Assembly: GCA_013350335.1 (NCBI GenBank)
Contig: CM023537.1
Location: forward strand, 44,762,111 to 44,826,110
Direction: 5' to 3'
Length of the DNA stretch: 64,000 nt
From: Chimonanthus salicifolius
Taxonomy: Eukaryota; Streptophyta; Magnoliopsida; Laurales; Calycanthaceae
Part shown: piece after piece, positions 34,401 through 42,323 of the stretch
Layout: each line of letters opens with the position of its first letter
Numbering within the stretch: position 1 is the stretch's first letter
The notes under the pieces: model-generated
Told to the model about the DNA's origin: nothing
Database searches by the model: none
The model's input: only the letters and a program-made list of their open reading frames with translations
Made by a program: the position numbers and the translations under genes

Positions 34401-36246
34401 GACGTCTTGAATCTGATCTTGAGATTATTTGAGGCCCTAATCTCGATTTGTGATTACTTCTAGGTTTAATATACTTACATACTATGGATCTCTTTAGTTT
34501 TTTTTTTTTTTTTTTGTGGTGTTATTTGCTTAGATCTTGTTTTAACCATTGGTAACGAATATTATCTTCTTAAATCAGCACTTTCATTGCACTTGTGAGC
34601 ATACAGCAATAGTTATTATTCAGATTTCCTATTTTCCTTCATTATATTCTTAGATTAAGGGTTTTGAATGCCATAACCTCATTTTAGGACACACTTCACT
34701 TCTATCCTACATCAAGATGGAATTGCAAGTAGAAGTGGAGGACGGAGATGAATACGGGCACCTTCGATTAGATATGCAAATACAAAAAATGAAACCCAAA
34801 TCCTCTAACTCAGTAGGAACACTAGCTCCATTCTTCCAATGAAGTTAGATAAAACACAATTCTATGCTTGCACATTTTTAGACCCCCACTATATTTTGTA
34901 TCTAGAGTTGATTGAATATCTAAACTCAAGGAAATTGAATTTTGGCTCAAAATAATAGAGAGAATCCAAAACACAAATCCCTAATGAATAAATTGTTTGA
35001 AGATCTTCCTCAAGATCCTACCTATGAAAATAAGTTGTAAAGGATTGAACTCAATCAAAATTGAGAAACTATAAGTTCTACAGAGACAAAGTTATGAACT
35101 TGCTTGAGAATTAGTAGAAAAAATAAGAAATATCTGACATATAAGTTTAGGGATGCAAGAGTAGGGCCAACTAAGAGATTAAAATTGGAAATGTATTACT
35201 ACCACCTAGTGGGAAGCTTTGGTACTTAAGAGAAACTACAGAATAAAATGGAGAACCTAATTTGGATATATCTAATAGAATGGGTACAAAGTGGATTATT
35301 AGGCAAGCAAGGGGAAGGTTAAAGAAATCACTCAATCCTAACCATTCAATCATATAATGATATCTAAATAAACACCATCCAACAAAAAATTAAATAGTGT
35401 CTGAAAACTTTTCTGACATTTATCTATTAATATATGAACCATTTCAAAAAAAAACTTTCTGACATTTGCATTCAATTTGCTGAGAGTTTCTTCTCTTCCT
35501 AACTTTCCTGTTTGTGTTCATCCATGGGTGATATAGTGAACATTGGGAATATCTTTTCTTTCTCTTCCATATCGCAAACCTTAAATATTAAACTTGATAG
35601 AAGCAAATTCTAACATAATAAAAAAGAGGAAAAAAAAAAAAAAGTAGTCATGTCGTTTTCTTCTAAGTCGCAAGCTTTAGCTATTGAACTTGATAAAATA
35701 AGCAAACTCTAAGATATATAACAAGAGCCAGACAGAAATGGCAGTCACGTATTTTTCTTCCATATTGCAATCTTGGTTCTTTAACTTGGTAGAAGAAGCA
35801 GAGTTTAACACATTAAGCAAAACGCTGATAGGAAAAAGTGGTCAGCCAATCACACCTGTTTGCTGAGTGCAAGTGGCCAAGAAACTCAAATTCGATGAGA
35901 AATCAAATGCTCCATTCAAATCTTTTTCCCTGTGAAACAACGCAACAATCATTTCCCATGTATGCAACAAAAATTGGTGAGCAATGAAACATAAGTCCCA
36001 GAAAATAGAATTTAAAATTAGCAGATCAATGCAGCTGACGCACGGGTCCTTTACGCAGAAGCTCAAGTGCTCGACAATCACAGGCGTGAGGACATTGGTG
36101 AAATTTGAGAGACGGCTGCGAAAGATCTCTGCCAAGAGCGGCGTGACTGCTGGATCAGAGCCCTGTGAGTTTTGAGAAAATGCAGATGACGAAAAGCACA
36201 AGAGGATGGCAGCAAAGACGATGAGACAGGACCCGACTCTCCTCAT
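4079..36246 (-). CDS. ABC transporter G family, ABCG24/ABCG28-type, 5' part of gene (9 exons, 3' end outside window)
   Basis: Half-size ABCG (WBC) transporter of the plant subgroup with a long N-terminal extension. The spliced product has a signal peptide (residues ~1-25), a Cys-rich luminal/apoplastic region (~60-250), a hydrophobic span ([12 protein letters not shown]), a basic linker rich in R/K/E, then the nucleotide-binding domain: Walker [11 protein letters not shown]-loop region [18 protein letters not shown], signature ISGGQRKRV, Walker [16 protein letters not shown] and the H-loop VVHQP. Members hydrolyse ATP to export hydrophobic compounds; the substrate cannot be read from sequence. 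Exons sum to 2,102 nt with consistent intron phases; relatives are roughly 1,100 residues, so the C-terminal transmembrane domain must be encoded to the left of position 1. No frameshift or premature stop was seen in the exons, so the gene looks intact despite introns of 16.7 and 6.9 kb full of transposons. Gene symbol withheld because ABCG24 and ABCG28 cannot be separated by eye. Confidence 0.93.
4376..5314. other. ABCG intron 8, AT-rich part without features
   Basis: AT-rich sequence between exon 9 and LINE B. No coding similarity, tandem array or element end recognised. Confidence 0.6.
5315..6840 (+). mobile_element. LINE fragment: RT C-terminal half and zf-RVT, inactive (LINE B)
   Basis: Begins inside the RT domain ([40 protein letters not shown]) and continues through [11 protein letters not shown] (catalytic Asp pair lost), a shifted LGL segment near 5700, and a zf-RVT-like region ([20 protein letters not shown], 6591-6650). 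Several stops and frame changes. Both ends are missing; the 3' side stops where a TRIM remnant begins. Confidence 0.82.
6868..7117 (-). mobile_element. Degenerate TRIM remnant (one LTR and part of the internal region)
   Basis: Similar to the complete TRIM at 22796-23363: GAGAGTTGAACC near 6870-6885 matches its internal region, and CATAATATTGTCC, CCTCACGGTTTTGCATTG, TCTTATATCCCACC, ATGGGCAG and the terminal GGTATCACA (7109-7117) match its LTR in order. The first ~25 bases of the LTR are deleted. Strand given as for the complete copy. Confidence 0.68.
7118..10107 (+). mobile_element. L1-type LINE, nearly complete RT to RNase H, 5'-truncated (LINE C)
   Basis: The best preserved LINE here. Starts just upstream of the RT ([20 protein letters not shown]), then [89 protein letters not shown] (frameshift near 7800), the catalytic box [10 protein letters not shown] (7918-7947), [21 protein letters not shown], zf-RVT ([20 protein letters not shown]), and RNase H ([14 protein letters not shown] to [20 protein letters not shown], 9530-9880). 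3' end TTACTGCTCA plus 8 A. Stops occur at about 7270, 7652 and 8434, so it is not intact. Lies in ABCG intron 8, antisense to the gene. Confidence 0.9.
9395..9916 (+). pseudogene. RNase H domain of LINE C (open segment)
   Basis: 173-codon open stretch. RVT_3-type RNase [14 protein letters not shown] (first catalytic Asp in FNVD), [16 protein letters not shown] (catalytic Glu), [14 protein letters not shown] (catalytic Asp), [14 protein letters not shown] (His replaced by Ser-Arg, final Asp kept). In this LINE lineage the domain probably helps remove RNA from the RNA:DNA hybrid. It is the longest uninterrupted part of the element, with no start of its own; read it as the C-terminus of ORF2. 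Confidence 0.8.
10108..10714. other. ABCG intron 8, no gene
   Basis: AT-rich spacer with a short (GA)n run near 10350-10375 and A runs. Nothing else recognised. Confidence 0.55.
10715..11011 (+). mobile_element. LINE 3' end fragment (LINE D)
   Basis: One frame reads [23 protein letters not shown] then stop (around 10740-10808), matching the RNase H C-terminus VSxxxRxANxVADFFxK of the other LINEs. It is followed by a ~200-base 3' UTR ending TTACCATTTCAAAAATAAAAAA, similar to TTACTGCTCAAAAAA of LINE C. Only the last few hundred bases remain. Confidence 0.7.
11304..12235 (-). CDS. ABCG exon 8: membrane span, basic linker, Walker A
   Basis: 932 nt, open throughout. Begins [20 protein letters not shown], completing the N-terminal transmembrane segment, followed by [12 protein letters not shown] and a long charged linker. 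The ABC domain begins near [20 protein letters not shown]; Walker A is [20 protein letters not shown]; then [20 protein letters not shown]. Acceptor CTGTAG at 12236-12241, donor TGCAG|GTATGC at 11303. An apparent in-frame extension past the donor is intron sequence with a G-rich run. Confidence 0.94.
12236..12554. other. ABCG intron 7, start; no gene
   Basis: AT-rich intron sequence between exon 8 and the first LINE scrap. Nothing recognised. Confidence 0.5.
12555..12620 (+). mobile_element. Short LINE RT scrap
   Basis: Plus-strand frame [15 protein letters not shown] matches the [15 protein letters not shown] block of LINE C (about 7990-8040). Only ~65 bases are present and the adjoining LINE ORF1 sequence is in the opposite orientation, suggesting an inverted or rearranged LINE insertion. 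Confidence 0.55.
13670..13677. repeat. 8-bp target site duplication, left copy (GTTGAGGC)
   Basis: GTTGAGGC lies immediately left of the hAT terminus TAGGGGTGAAACT; the same 8 bases follow the right terminus at 20658-20665. Confidence 0.93.
14003..14240 (+). repeat. 5' LTR of copia element
   Basis: 238 bp, TG...CA, starting TGTGGGACCCACAC and ending TTTTTCTACA. Contains CTCTATTTAAACAATTG (TATA-like TATTTAAA at ~14143). A near copy is at 19203. Confidence 0.9.
14241..14252 (+). promoter_or_regulatory. Primer binding site (tRNA-iMet type)
   Basis: TGGTATCAGCCA directly after the LTR, matching the copia consensus TGGTATCAGAGC in its first nine bases. Confidence 0.85.
14253..15059 (+). other. 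copia 5' leader, CT-rich
   Basis: Pyrimidine-rich untranslated leader between primer site and gag ATG, with a ~14-C run near 14586. The long plus-strand frames in it have no domain match. Confidence 0.6.
15060..15950 (+). pseudogene. copia gag with zinc-knuckle remnant
   Basis: Probable start ATG at 15060 ([17 protein letters not shown]). Recognisable gag text: [65 protein letters not shown] and [20 protein letters not shown], then a CCHC-like knuckle [19 protein letters not shown] in which the last Cys is Phe. Stops at ~15153, 15476, 15506 and a frameshift near 15790 break the frame. Confidence 0.82.
15951..17812 (+). pseudogene. copia protease and integrase region
   Basis: Aspartic protease motif [11 protein letters not shown] at ~16124-16155, then the GAG-pre/HHCC zinc region (LWYCHLGHL ~16510; CEHCQHGKH reached only after a frameshift near 16580), the integrase core ([38 protein letters not shown] residues present) and the C-terminal [10 protein letters not shown] / [10 protein letters not shown] segment. 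A TAG near 17052 interrupts it. The 3' part enters the linker and the first RT block ([20 protein letters not shown]) before another shift at ~17800. Confidence 0.86.
17690..19183 (+). pseudogene. copia reverse transcriptase and RNase H
   Basis: [59 protein letters not shown] (first catalytic Asp in QLD), [20 protein letters not shown] and [14 protein letters not shown] (YVDD box, ~18235). Then [20 protein letters not shown] and RNase [61 protein letters not shown]. Stops at ~17896 and ~18062 and shifts near 17800 and 18296. The last 940 bases are uninterrupted. Confidence 0.92.
19186..19202 (+). promoter_or_regulatory. Polypurine tract of copia element
   Basis: CTTTAGGGGGAGTAT just before the 3' LTR, the usual plus-strand priming site. 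Confidence 0.8.
19203..19432 (+). repeat. 3' LTR of copia element, 3' end eroded
   Basis: Starts TGTAGGACCTATACG and aligns with the 5' LTR to TCTTATTTTTC, where similarity stops about 5 bases short of the expected TACA end. Confidence 0.88.
19441..19485. repeat. 45-base C homopolymer
   Basis: Uninterrupted C run of about 45 bases, 8 bases beyond the truncated 3' LTR. Possible assembly artefact or gap boundary. Confidence 0.9.
19683..20378. mobile_element. MULE-like non-autonomous element with GATACG-rich ends
   Basis: Inverted ends TAAGAAGCACCGATACG (left) and, reverse-complemented, CTATGAAGCACGGATAC (right), flanked by the 9-bp direct repeat GATCCAGCC (19674-19682 and 20379-20387). A 9-bp duplication is typical of Mutator-like elements. 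The interior has many copies of CGTATC/GATACG and of CGTATCAGTGGCGTGTC-type units (about 19960-20010 and 20140-20260). No ORF of note. It sits inside the hAT element. Confidence 0.72.
20658..20665. repeat. 8-bp target site duplication, right copy (GTTGAGGC)
   Basis: Direct repeat of 13670-13677 at the right end of the hAT element. Confidence 0.93.
21251..22609. other. ABCG intron 7, no gene recognised
   Basis: Continues upstream of the LINE ORF1 region; includes an A14 run at 21929-21943 and otherwise featureless AT-rich sequence. Small open frames here have no domain match. It may include the ORF1 5' end and the 5' UTR of the minus-strand LINE. Confidence 0.45.
22796..23032 (-). repeat. TRIM 3' LTR
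   Basis: 237 bp; plus strand begins TGTGACGACCTATCCCG and ends GTGGTATCACA. Confidence 0.88.
23127..23363 (-). repeat. TRIM 5' LTR
   Basis: 237 bp; plus strand begins TGTAACGACCCATCCCA and ends GTGGTATCACT, where A is expected. Confidence 0.88.
23811..26868 (-). mobile_element. L1-type LINE, RT to RNase H, 5'-truncated (LINE E)
   Basis: Minus-strand order: [103 protein letters not shown] region, zf-RVT ([40 protein letters not shown]), linker [20 protein letters not shown], and RNase H ([14 protein letters not shown] to [16 protein letters not shown]). 3' end TTACTGCTCAAAAAAA (reverse of 23811-23827). Frameshifts at about 24160, 25100, 26060 and 26520. It is in the same orientation as the ABCG gene. 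Confidence 0.9.
24414..25091 (-). pseudogene. zf-RVT and linker of LINE E (open segment)
   Basis: 225 open codons between the RT and RNase H. Contains [40 protein letters not shown] and [19 protein letters not shown]. In the zf-RVT family the usual signature is C-P-x-C before E-D-x-x-H-L-F-x-x-C; here it is [18 protein letters not shown], so the Cys pair is lost. Confidence 0.8.
26880..27475 (+). mobile_element. LINE 3' end with RNase H remnant (LINE F)
   Basis: Plus-strand frames [20 protein letters not shown] (26929 on), then after stops [17 protein letters not shown] (about 27255-27312), match the start and end of the LINE RNase H. The tail CATTAATGAAGTATCATC...TTATCC parallels the 3' UTR of LINE C. 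It abuts the truncated 5' side of LINE E in the opposite direction. Confidence 0.68.
27600..28560 (-). other. Purine-rich segment, possible copia LTR/leader remnant
   Basis: GA-rich on plus, CT-rich on minus, as in the leader of the copia element at 14.2-15.0 kb. On the minus strand AAATTCTATTGATAAGG and GATACAAATCACTC precede it, like the 3' part of a copia LTR. The minus-strand frames of 103-151 codons are low-complexity (Ser/Leu/Pro) with no domain match. No primer site could be fixed. Confidence 0.35.
28958..29031 (-). CDS. ABCG exon 7
   Basis: 74 nt encoding [20 protein letters not shown] and VMLI, the last part of the Cys-rich region and the beginning of the first hydrophobic span. Acceptor TTTTGCAG, donor ATT|GTAAGT. 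The next exon is 16.7 kb away. Confidence 0.9.
29123..29157 (-). CDS. ABCG exon 6 (35-nt micro-exon)
   Basis: Encodes [11 protein letters not shown] with split codons at both ends (GG|A and A|GG). Acceptor TTTCAG, donor AAAA|GTAAGT. The peptide matches the expected HYC-RMGST segment, so the very short exon is supported by protein order and by both splice sites. Confidence 0.86.
29322..29468 (-). CDS. ABCG exon 5
   Basis: 147 nt encoding [20 protein letters not shown], then [15 protein letters not shown]. Acceptor CTATACAG, donor AGTGG|GTACTA. The CGGAxxWAD and SYCPTTT segments are characteristic of the Cys-rich domain. The open frame continues a few codons at each side into intron. Confidence 0.9.
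29562..29625 (-). CDS. ABCG exon 4
   Basis: 64 nt encoding [20 protein letters not shown] between exons 3 and 5; junction codons are both Pro (C|CT and CC|A). Acceptor is a weak GAAG, donor GTAAGC. The exon was too short for a simple ORF scan and was found from the expected protein order. Confidence 0.88.
29820..30285 (+). mobile_element. copia gag fragment in ABCG intron 3
   Basis: Plus-strand frames [20 protein letters not shown] and [40 protein letters not shown] match the gag of Ty1/copia elements (compare [11 protein letters not shown] and [20 protein letters not shown] in the copia at 15 kb). Two frames are used. No LTRs were found beside it. Confidence 0.72.
31004..31279 (-). CDS. ABCG exon 3: Cys-rich extracytosolic domain
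   Basis: 276 nt. Contains [34 protein letters not shown] and [15 protein letters not shown], the hallmark Cys-rich block of this ABCG subgroup. Acceptor CAACAG at 31280-31285, donor ATCC|GTAAGT. An N-x-T sequon (NLT) is present, consistent with a luminal or apoplastic location. Confidence 0.92.
31280..35855 (-). other. ABCG intron 2 (4.6 kb)
   Basis: AT-rich intron. A minus-strand 169-codon frame at 32114-32623 and smaller frames have no recognised domain. T-rich runs at 34499-34516 and 31500-31512 and an A run at 35632-35643 may mark old insertion tails. I could not assign any part to a transposon family. Confidence 0.5.
35856..35929 (-). CDS. ABCG exon 2
   Basis: 74 nt encoding [20 protein letters not shown] and QQT. 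Acceptor TTTCACAG at 35930-35937, donor CAG|GTGTGA at 35855. Matches the FNFSSNL-type block that follows the first Cys motif in ABCG24/28 proteins. Confidence 0.87.
36044..36246 (-). CDS. ABCG exon 1: signal peptide and start
   Basis: Starts at the ATG at 36246. The first residues, [20 protein letters not shown], form a clear signal peptide; the exon continues to LSFCVKDP, the conserved start of the Cys-rich extension. Donor GT at 36043 (CCC|GTGCGT). The 114-bp intron 1 happens to lack stops and can be read through in frame, but splicing restores the expected [17 protein letters not shown] text, so I prefer the spliced version. Confidence 0.88.
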
Positions 36247-36700
36247 CTCTAGATCCCGGAAACTCCTTAGATAGCAACTTTCTACATATAAACTACACCA
36301 GCAATGGATTCTTTCAGGATAATCACAGAACTGATTCCGAGGTGGCGAGAATCAATTGAAGTTGGGGGTATAAAGAAAGAAAAAAGATTTTCTAGAAGGA
36401 GATCAGCAGCTTGGATATGCACAAGACCAGAAGGTGTAGAGGGAGAATCAAGAGGAGAGAATCTAGATGGAGGGACAAAGGGAGAAGAAGAAGAGGCGGA
36501 GACTGCGGAAAGAAGTGGGAGAAGACATGCCGCTGTCTCTATAAAAACAATGACTGGTTCAAGTCCAGGTCCGGCAGCGGGACTTTGTCGGGGCAGATTT
36601 TTTATTAATATTAATTCATTTACCTAATTAATATTAATTAGGCGGCCATCTAATCGGCTTCGGACATGACCCTCGATCCGATTTACTTCGTCTGGACAGA
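36247..36700 (-). promoter_or_regulatory. Probable promoter/5' UTR of the ABCG gene
   Basis: Sequence upstream of the exon 1 ATG. Minus-strand TATA-like words occur at about 36369-36375 (CTTTATA) and 36535-36547 (TTTTTATAG); neither can be confirmed. The segment is purine-rich on the plus strand (CT-rich on the sense strand), as common in plant 5' UTRs. Beyond ~36600 the sequence becomes AT-rich. Confidence 0.45.
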
Positions 36701-39487
36701 GCCGTTAATCTAATCCAGTAATCCTCTTTTAACTATTTTGATATAAAACTAAAAGTAGTTTAAGAAGAAATTTATAATAATTAATATTTTATAATAATGA
36801 GAGCATGTGTTTTTGGGAGGAAGATAAATGAACTTATTAGATAAGTAATATAAAACATAATGAATTGTAAAATTATATTTTGTAATATAAATATAAAACA
36901 TAAATTTTTGAATTGTTTAATGGACGGCTTACTATATTTTTCGGTTTTGTTAGATTGTATCAAGTTTTTTTTTTTACTTTTTTAATCATTTTTAGTCACT
37001 ATACACATTAATGTAATAATTTTTAATGTGCATAAGAAATTCCCTTATTAATTTGTAACGAATACAAGATTTAAGACAGCAAAAGTCAAAATTAGTCGTT
37101 TGATTTCTTTTTTAAATTGTCAAAAGATTTGTAAAAGGCTTTTTCTTAATGAATTTTTATCTAATGCAAACAATGAAAAAATATTTCTTTTTGTTCCATC
37201 TCACCATATATATTTTAATAATCTTTAATTTTCTATTTTACTTTCAATTCAAGACCAGTTAAATCCTTTAAACTTACTTAATTAGTCATAATTTTCTTCC
37301 ATTTTATTAAATAATTTTTCACAATTTAATTTTTACATATTAACATGCTAAAAATGAATAAGCCCTTCCAAATGACAAAGTCAAATCATAAAATCTCTTT
37401 TACTATGTTTAATTTATTTTTCTCAAATTTCTTTTTTTATTACTAATATAATAAAGATGGGTAAAATTTTTAAAACTAGAGGTGAAACTTCCAATGAATT
37501 TTTATTTATTTTTTCACTTAATTCGATAGGGCCTTCAATGTCATCGTCATTGAACTCAAAATCTGGATCCTCCATTGAGTTGGAGAAGTCAAAAATTTCC
37601 AATACTGATTGGTAATAAAGGCTTAAGAGGAATTGGGATTTTGTGATATGTTGCAATTTAATCATATGACCAGGCTGTATTTACTCTTCATTTGGTAATT
37701 AAAGAGTAGGGTAAAAAATCAATTCTTTAACTCTTTCTTTTCACTTTTAAATTTTTTTTTTAAACAATGGTATTCATAGTAGGTAACCCTTAGTTAATGG
37801 TAACTCCAAGTAATTCTTGTAAAATTTACCCCTTACTCAAAAACAATTTAAATTTTTATTTTCTTAAATCTTTAATAAACAGAACTTCAATGGAACACAA
37901 GTACCTTTGGGAACATCAATCATTGGGTCAAACATTTTAAAAAGCATATGATTACATTTTAAAAAGCATATAAACCATATTCAAAATTTGCTGGCTACTC
38001 ATCATAAAATAGTTTCGCAGTTGAAATTTTTTAAGCACAAAAAGATCAAAAATTTATTAAATAAGACCGTAGTGCAGAAGTTTGAAAATCTGAACTCAAC
38101 TCAATTTGAAATTCAATTAAGTTGAGTAACTTACATGAGTTTTTAGACTTGATTTGTAAAGTTAAATAAAATTTCTTGACTCTCTTTACTCAAAATCCTA
38201 TCAAATCAAGTCAATTTAGGCTAACTCGATTAAATTTTTATTTTTATTTTGAGTTTTTAATCTATAGCTAAGACTAAGAAACTAAAATACAAAATCTCTT
38301 ATTGTAATTTTATGGAAATGATTCCCAAGCAAGCGATTAAAATACATTTATCATAGAGAGAACAATTCAGTACATTTGGATGTGATATAAAAACCTATAA
38401 TCTATCTTTTAAAATTATGATAAATGTTTATGTCATTTAAATCATATGATTGCTATCAACCTTTTCATGTAACTTCTCAATTATTTTGTTCTTTTGTGTA
38501 AAATGAAATGAGTTGTTGGTTATTGTAATTTTCCATAATAGAGAGCACTACATAAACTAAATATCCTGAATGTTTAAAAAGTCAACTACTTTATTTAACT
38601 TGTATCTTCATCAAGTTAAGTCAAATTAAAGACTTGAACGAGTCTTAATTGAGACTCATAAAATTTAAGAATTGATCAAACTACAAAGAATATTATTTAA
38701 TGATTGATGAGAAAAATGGAGTACGTGAAGAAGAATGAAAAATAATAATTAAAACAAAATAAAAGAAAAAAAAGGAATAAAAAGGAAGAAGAAATTATGA
38801 AAGAAGAGATCAAAATGGTTTCTCGTGTTTCCAAAACAATTTTGTACATACCATTAAGACTACCTTTTGCCATTTCATATTCCTCAAAATGACTCAACTA
38901 AATTGAGTTGAGTAACTTGCGTTGATCAAGTTTTTCGTCTAATTTGACAAATGAGAAAAAATTGCCTTTATATCAAGTTTTGTTGACTTACTTGATTTTA
39001 TAAGTGAGTAAAATTGACTCCACTAAGTCAACCAACTTGTAATTGGGTTTTCAAATCATGATTTTTATTTAAATTTCTAACAAGTTCTTTATTAAAATTT
39101 ACTATTCAGACTTTCTTTAAATGAAATTTTAGAGTGTATATGATTGAGTGTGATGTAAAAAAGACTATAGGAATAAAAGACATAAATTTCACCATATTTA
39201 ATAATCGTACCCATTGATTCTAAATTTATATTTTTTTAAAGTCTTACCTAAATTGGCAATCGATGAAGAAAATGAAGTGGAACTTTTTACATCATTCACT
39301 TAGAACTTGTGAAACGAAAAATTTAAGCCCCCTGCAACAAATTAGTCAATGTCAAACGTTTGGCACACATGAGTTTTCAACTAAATTCTTTGTCAACCAA
39401 TGCCACCAAAAGAAGCTCAAGAAGACACAAATAAATAAATAAATAAATATATATATCAAAAGGGAGAAAAAGCTCAAGATATATGAA
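36701..39487. other. AT-rich intergenic sequence, no gene
   Basis: Very AT-rich with short spurious frames. Between ~38090 and ~39060, words of the type CTCAACT / AGTTGAGTAACTT recur in both orientations, bounded by TTTGAAAATC and (reversed) TTTGAAAACC; this may be a degenerate MITE but no target duplication is visible. Confidence 0.5.
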
Positions 39488-39848
39488 AGTTCCCTTGTGA
39501 GAGGATTCGATTATCCCTAGAGTGGGGGGTGAATAGGATAATCTCCAAATTTGTGTTCTCTTCAAATTTTACTTGATGAATAACAATTTAAAGTGCAGAA
39601 TTAATCAAGAGTTTGTGTGTGAACAAGAACATGTACAATTAAGCAAAATCACATAATAAACTTTAACACCATGAACACATGATTTATAATGGTTCTGTTT
39701 AGACAAACCTACATCCACTGACGAGACTCACCAAACTTTGGATTATCTCCAAATTCACTAAGTGGAGAATTACACCCACACTAATAGAATAAGACTTCCA
39801 CCTATCCAATTGATTGAGAATTTCACCCAATTCCTATCCCTCTATTTT
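39488..39848 (+). mobile_element. Retroelement remnant, left part (interrupted by solo LTR)
   Basis: Begins near GTGGGGGGTGAATAGGAT and includes ATAATGGTTCTGTTTAGACAAACCTACATCCACTG. The same layout (GGGGGGTGAATTAGG, then a GGTTC...CCTACGTCC segment) recurs at 47.61-47.81 kb. I read both as non-coding parts of related LTR elements; the class is uncertain, possibly SIRE-type copia. Confidence 0.4.
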
Positions 39849-42323
39849 TGTGATACCCCGACCCAAAAATTAGGCTTGATGATGTGATTATGAGCCGTTA
39901 AAAATGTTTGGTGATCCGTTTGTTAATCATGAAGATTACGAAGTGAACTTCCCGAAAAGTCCAAACTTGGCCCAATCGGAGCTCGGGAACTCAAGTTATC
40001 ACGGTTTAAAGTCAGAAGGGCAAAACAGTAATTTCAACCATCATGGGTAATATTATACTGTTTTATGATTTAAAATAAATATTTTAAATTACTAATTTGA
40101 GAAATTTATTTTTTTACACACACTGACTATCGAAACATTATTTTGATTTTCCCAAAATTAGAAATTTTAAATTTATATTGACAAAATATTTGAACCTTTC
40201 ATTTATTTAAAATTTAAATATATAGTTTTCGATTTAAATCAAGAGACTTCAGATTTTATTTTTCCCTCAAAATTATTTCTAAATCAATTGACAGTATTTT
40301 GAAACAAGCTGTAAAGTCAGATCTTTCAATGGGACCAGCTAAACCCATTTTTGGAGATACATTTATTTGTCCCTCGAAGCAAACCCATTGGACCGGGACT
40401 TTCTTAGGCCCTAAGTATTCAAAATAATATTATTATATTAATTTTCAGATTTTACCAAATAAATAATAAAAATAATATTATTTTACCTCTATATAAGTAG
40501 GAGGGGACTCCTCCCCTCCCCCATACTTCCACCGTCTCTCTTTTTTTCGTTCCCTCTCTTTTCAAATTCTTTTCCCTCCTCTCTCTCTCTTCTAATCTCC
40601 TTCTCTCTCCTCCAAAAGAGAGAACCTAGCCGCCTTGCTGATGCCAGTGCCGACCACCACCACCGCTTGGGGACCTCCGGCAAAAATTTTCAGTAGACCC
40701 CTGCTTGACCAGTTTTTCGCCCTCTTTCTTGTGGATGCGTCCGTTTTTATAAAAAAAACTTTTCAAAGTTGACCTTTTGGCATGGTTTTTCATATTTTCG
40801 CGATCACTCGCCAAGCTAAGGTGAGTGATTCAACTTGACTCATATTATAAATTTGTGTTAGAAATTATTAGACTTTAGGATAGAAAATGGGATCCATGGA
40901 AATTAATGGATGGAAAAGATCAAATGGGACCAGAAAGCGAGATCTGACACTGCTTACCTGTAAGGGACGGGATATTATTCTAGTTATTTAGAACGTAAGC
41001 ATGATAAGGTGTCAGGGAGCCAATGCCTAGTGGTCTCCAATGCAATATGGAACACATTGGATGTCTAGATGATAGTAGGTTCATGGGTTTGGACAAATAG
41101 TGAGAAATGTCCAAAAGTGATGCATTCAATGTAGTACATATGCATGTGGTTCATGCTATGGTCATTGGTGCATACTATAAACCCTCGTGAAAAGGGTATA
41201 TGGAGAAAACTTATGTGAATGATGATTTTATATTATTTCTGTGTTTATGGATAGTTGATAATTATTATACATGTTAATGTATACGCACACACTTGTACAT
41301 TCGGTCAAGCTCTTATAAGATGCTGCAATTTGTTTGCCTTGACATAATGCATTCGAGGACGAGTGGGATTCCTCAATAGGGTTGAGTTGGATACCTTGGA
41401 CTTGTACAGTTGGAGTTGAGTAGGATACCTCAACGGGGTTGAGTGAGATACCCCAGTGTATTACAATTTTCGTTGTGACCTTGTAAATGGTAAATATGAT
41501 TTATTTGTTTATCATGTTGTTAAACATGCATTGGGTTATTGATATTATGAATACATGTGTGACTTGTCAGGTGCAACTGTGAGAATGCATGTGTGGGTGA
41601 CATCTACATTTGTGTGTGTACATGGGTGGGTTTATAGGTATGTGCGTAAGTATGCATGGGTGTGTATATGGATAGGAAAGAACAAATGGTAAAGGTATGC
41701 CATGGTGTTCTAAGTGTTTTCATCGTAATCTGCATTGTAAATTCGATATTGTGAAAATTTAAAGGGACTTGTTAATTTGAGTTCTCTTCACTCGGCTGGA
41801 GCTCACGTCCCTTACAATGCAGGTAATTACTGGATAATGGAGTACAGAATCCTCTGCGATGCTTAGGAATTGGACTTCAGTGCTATTCGAGAGTAGGATT
41901 TATACTTGTTTAGTTTTACGTTAAAAATATATAAATGTTGGTGATTATGCCATTTGTGGCATAAAGACCTTGTGTATAAGCTATATATGTATAATATGAT
42001 AATATGTTGTATAATTTATTGTATTATGGTGTGCATTTTGGATTTTTAGAGTGTCAGTCGACTGGTACGTAGAAATTGTCGACAGTTTGAGCAGATTACC
42101 ATCAGTCGACTGATACAGGGGAAATTTATGTGAGATGTGTTTTCAATGTGCCCCTTTGGGGACTTGATGTTTTAGGTCGCAAGTATTGTCCACATAAGTG
42201 TGTGCGATCTTTTCTATGGGCTTAGTGAACCGTATGCCCATGGATTTTTTATAATTGGATTTGTTTAAAAAATAATAATAATTAGTAGCGTTCTGGGCCC
42301 GCTTCCTCGGTCAGGGCGTGACA
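39849..42323 (+). mobile_element. Solo LTR, 2,475 bp, with target duplication ATTTT
   Basis: Begins TGTGATACCCCGACCC and ends GTCAGGGCGTGACA; flanked by ATTTT at 39844-39848 and 42324-42328. Interior landmarks shared with the related LTRs in this window: GGTGTCAGGGAGCC (about 41009), a short internal tandem repeat (41355-41460), GGAGCTCACGTCCCTTACAATGCAGG (reported in two parts, 41804 on) and GTGCCATTTGTGGCATAAAGACC-like text. No coding region. Length and ends fit a long-LTR Ty3/gypsy element reduced by LTR-LTR recombination; the clade is inferred only. Confidence 0.8.
41355..41460 (+). repeat. Minisatellite inside solo LTR
   Basis: About four imperfect copies of a GTTGAGTxGGATACCTCAA unit. 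Confidence 0.7.

Noticed and set aside
38085..39065. Candidate MITE with TTTGAAAATC / TTTGAAAACC ends
   Set aside because: Ends are short and no target duplication is visible in very AT-rich sequence; kept only as a note.
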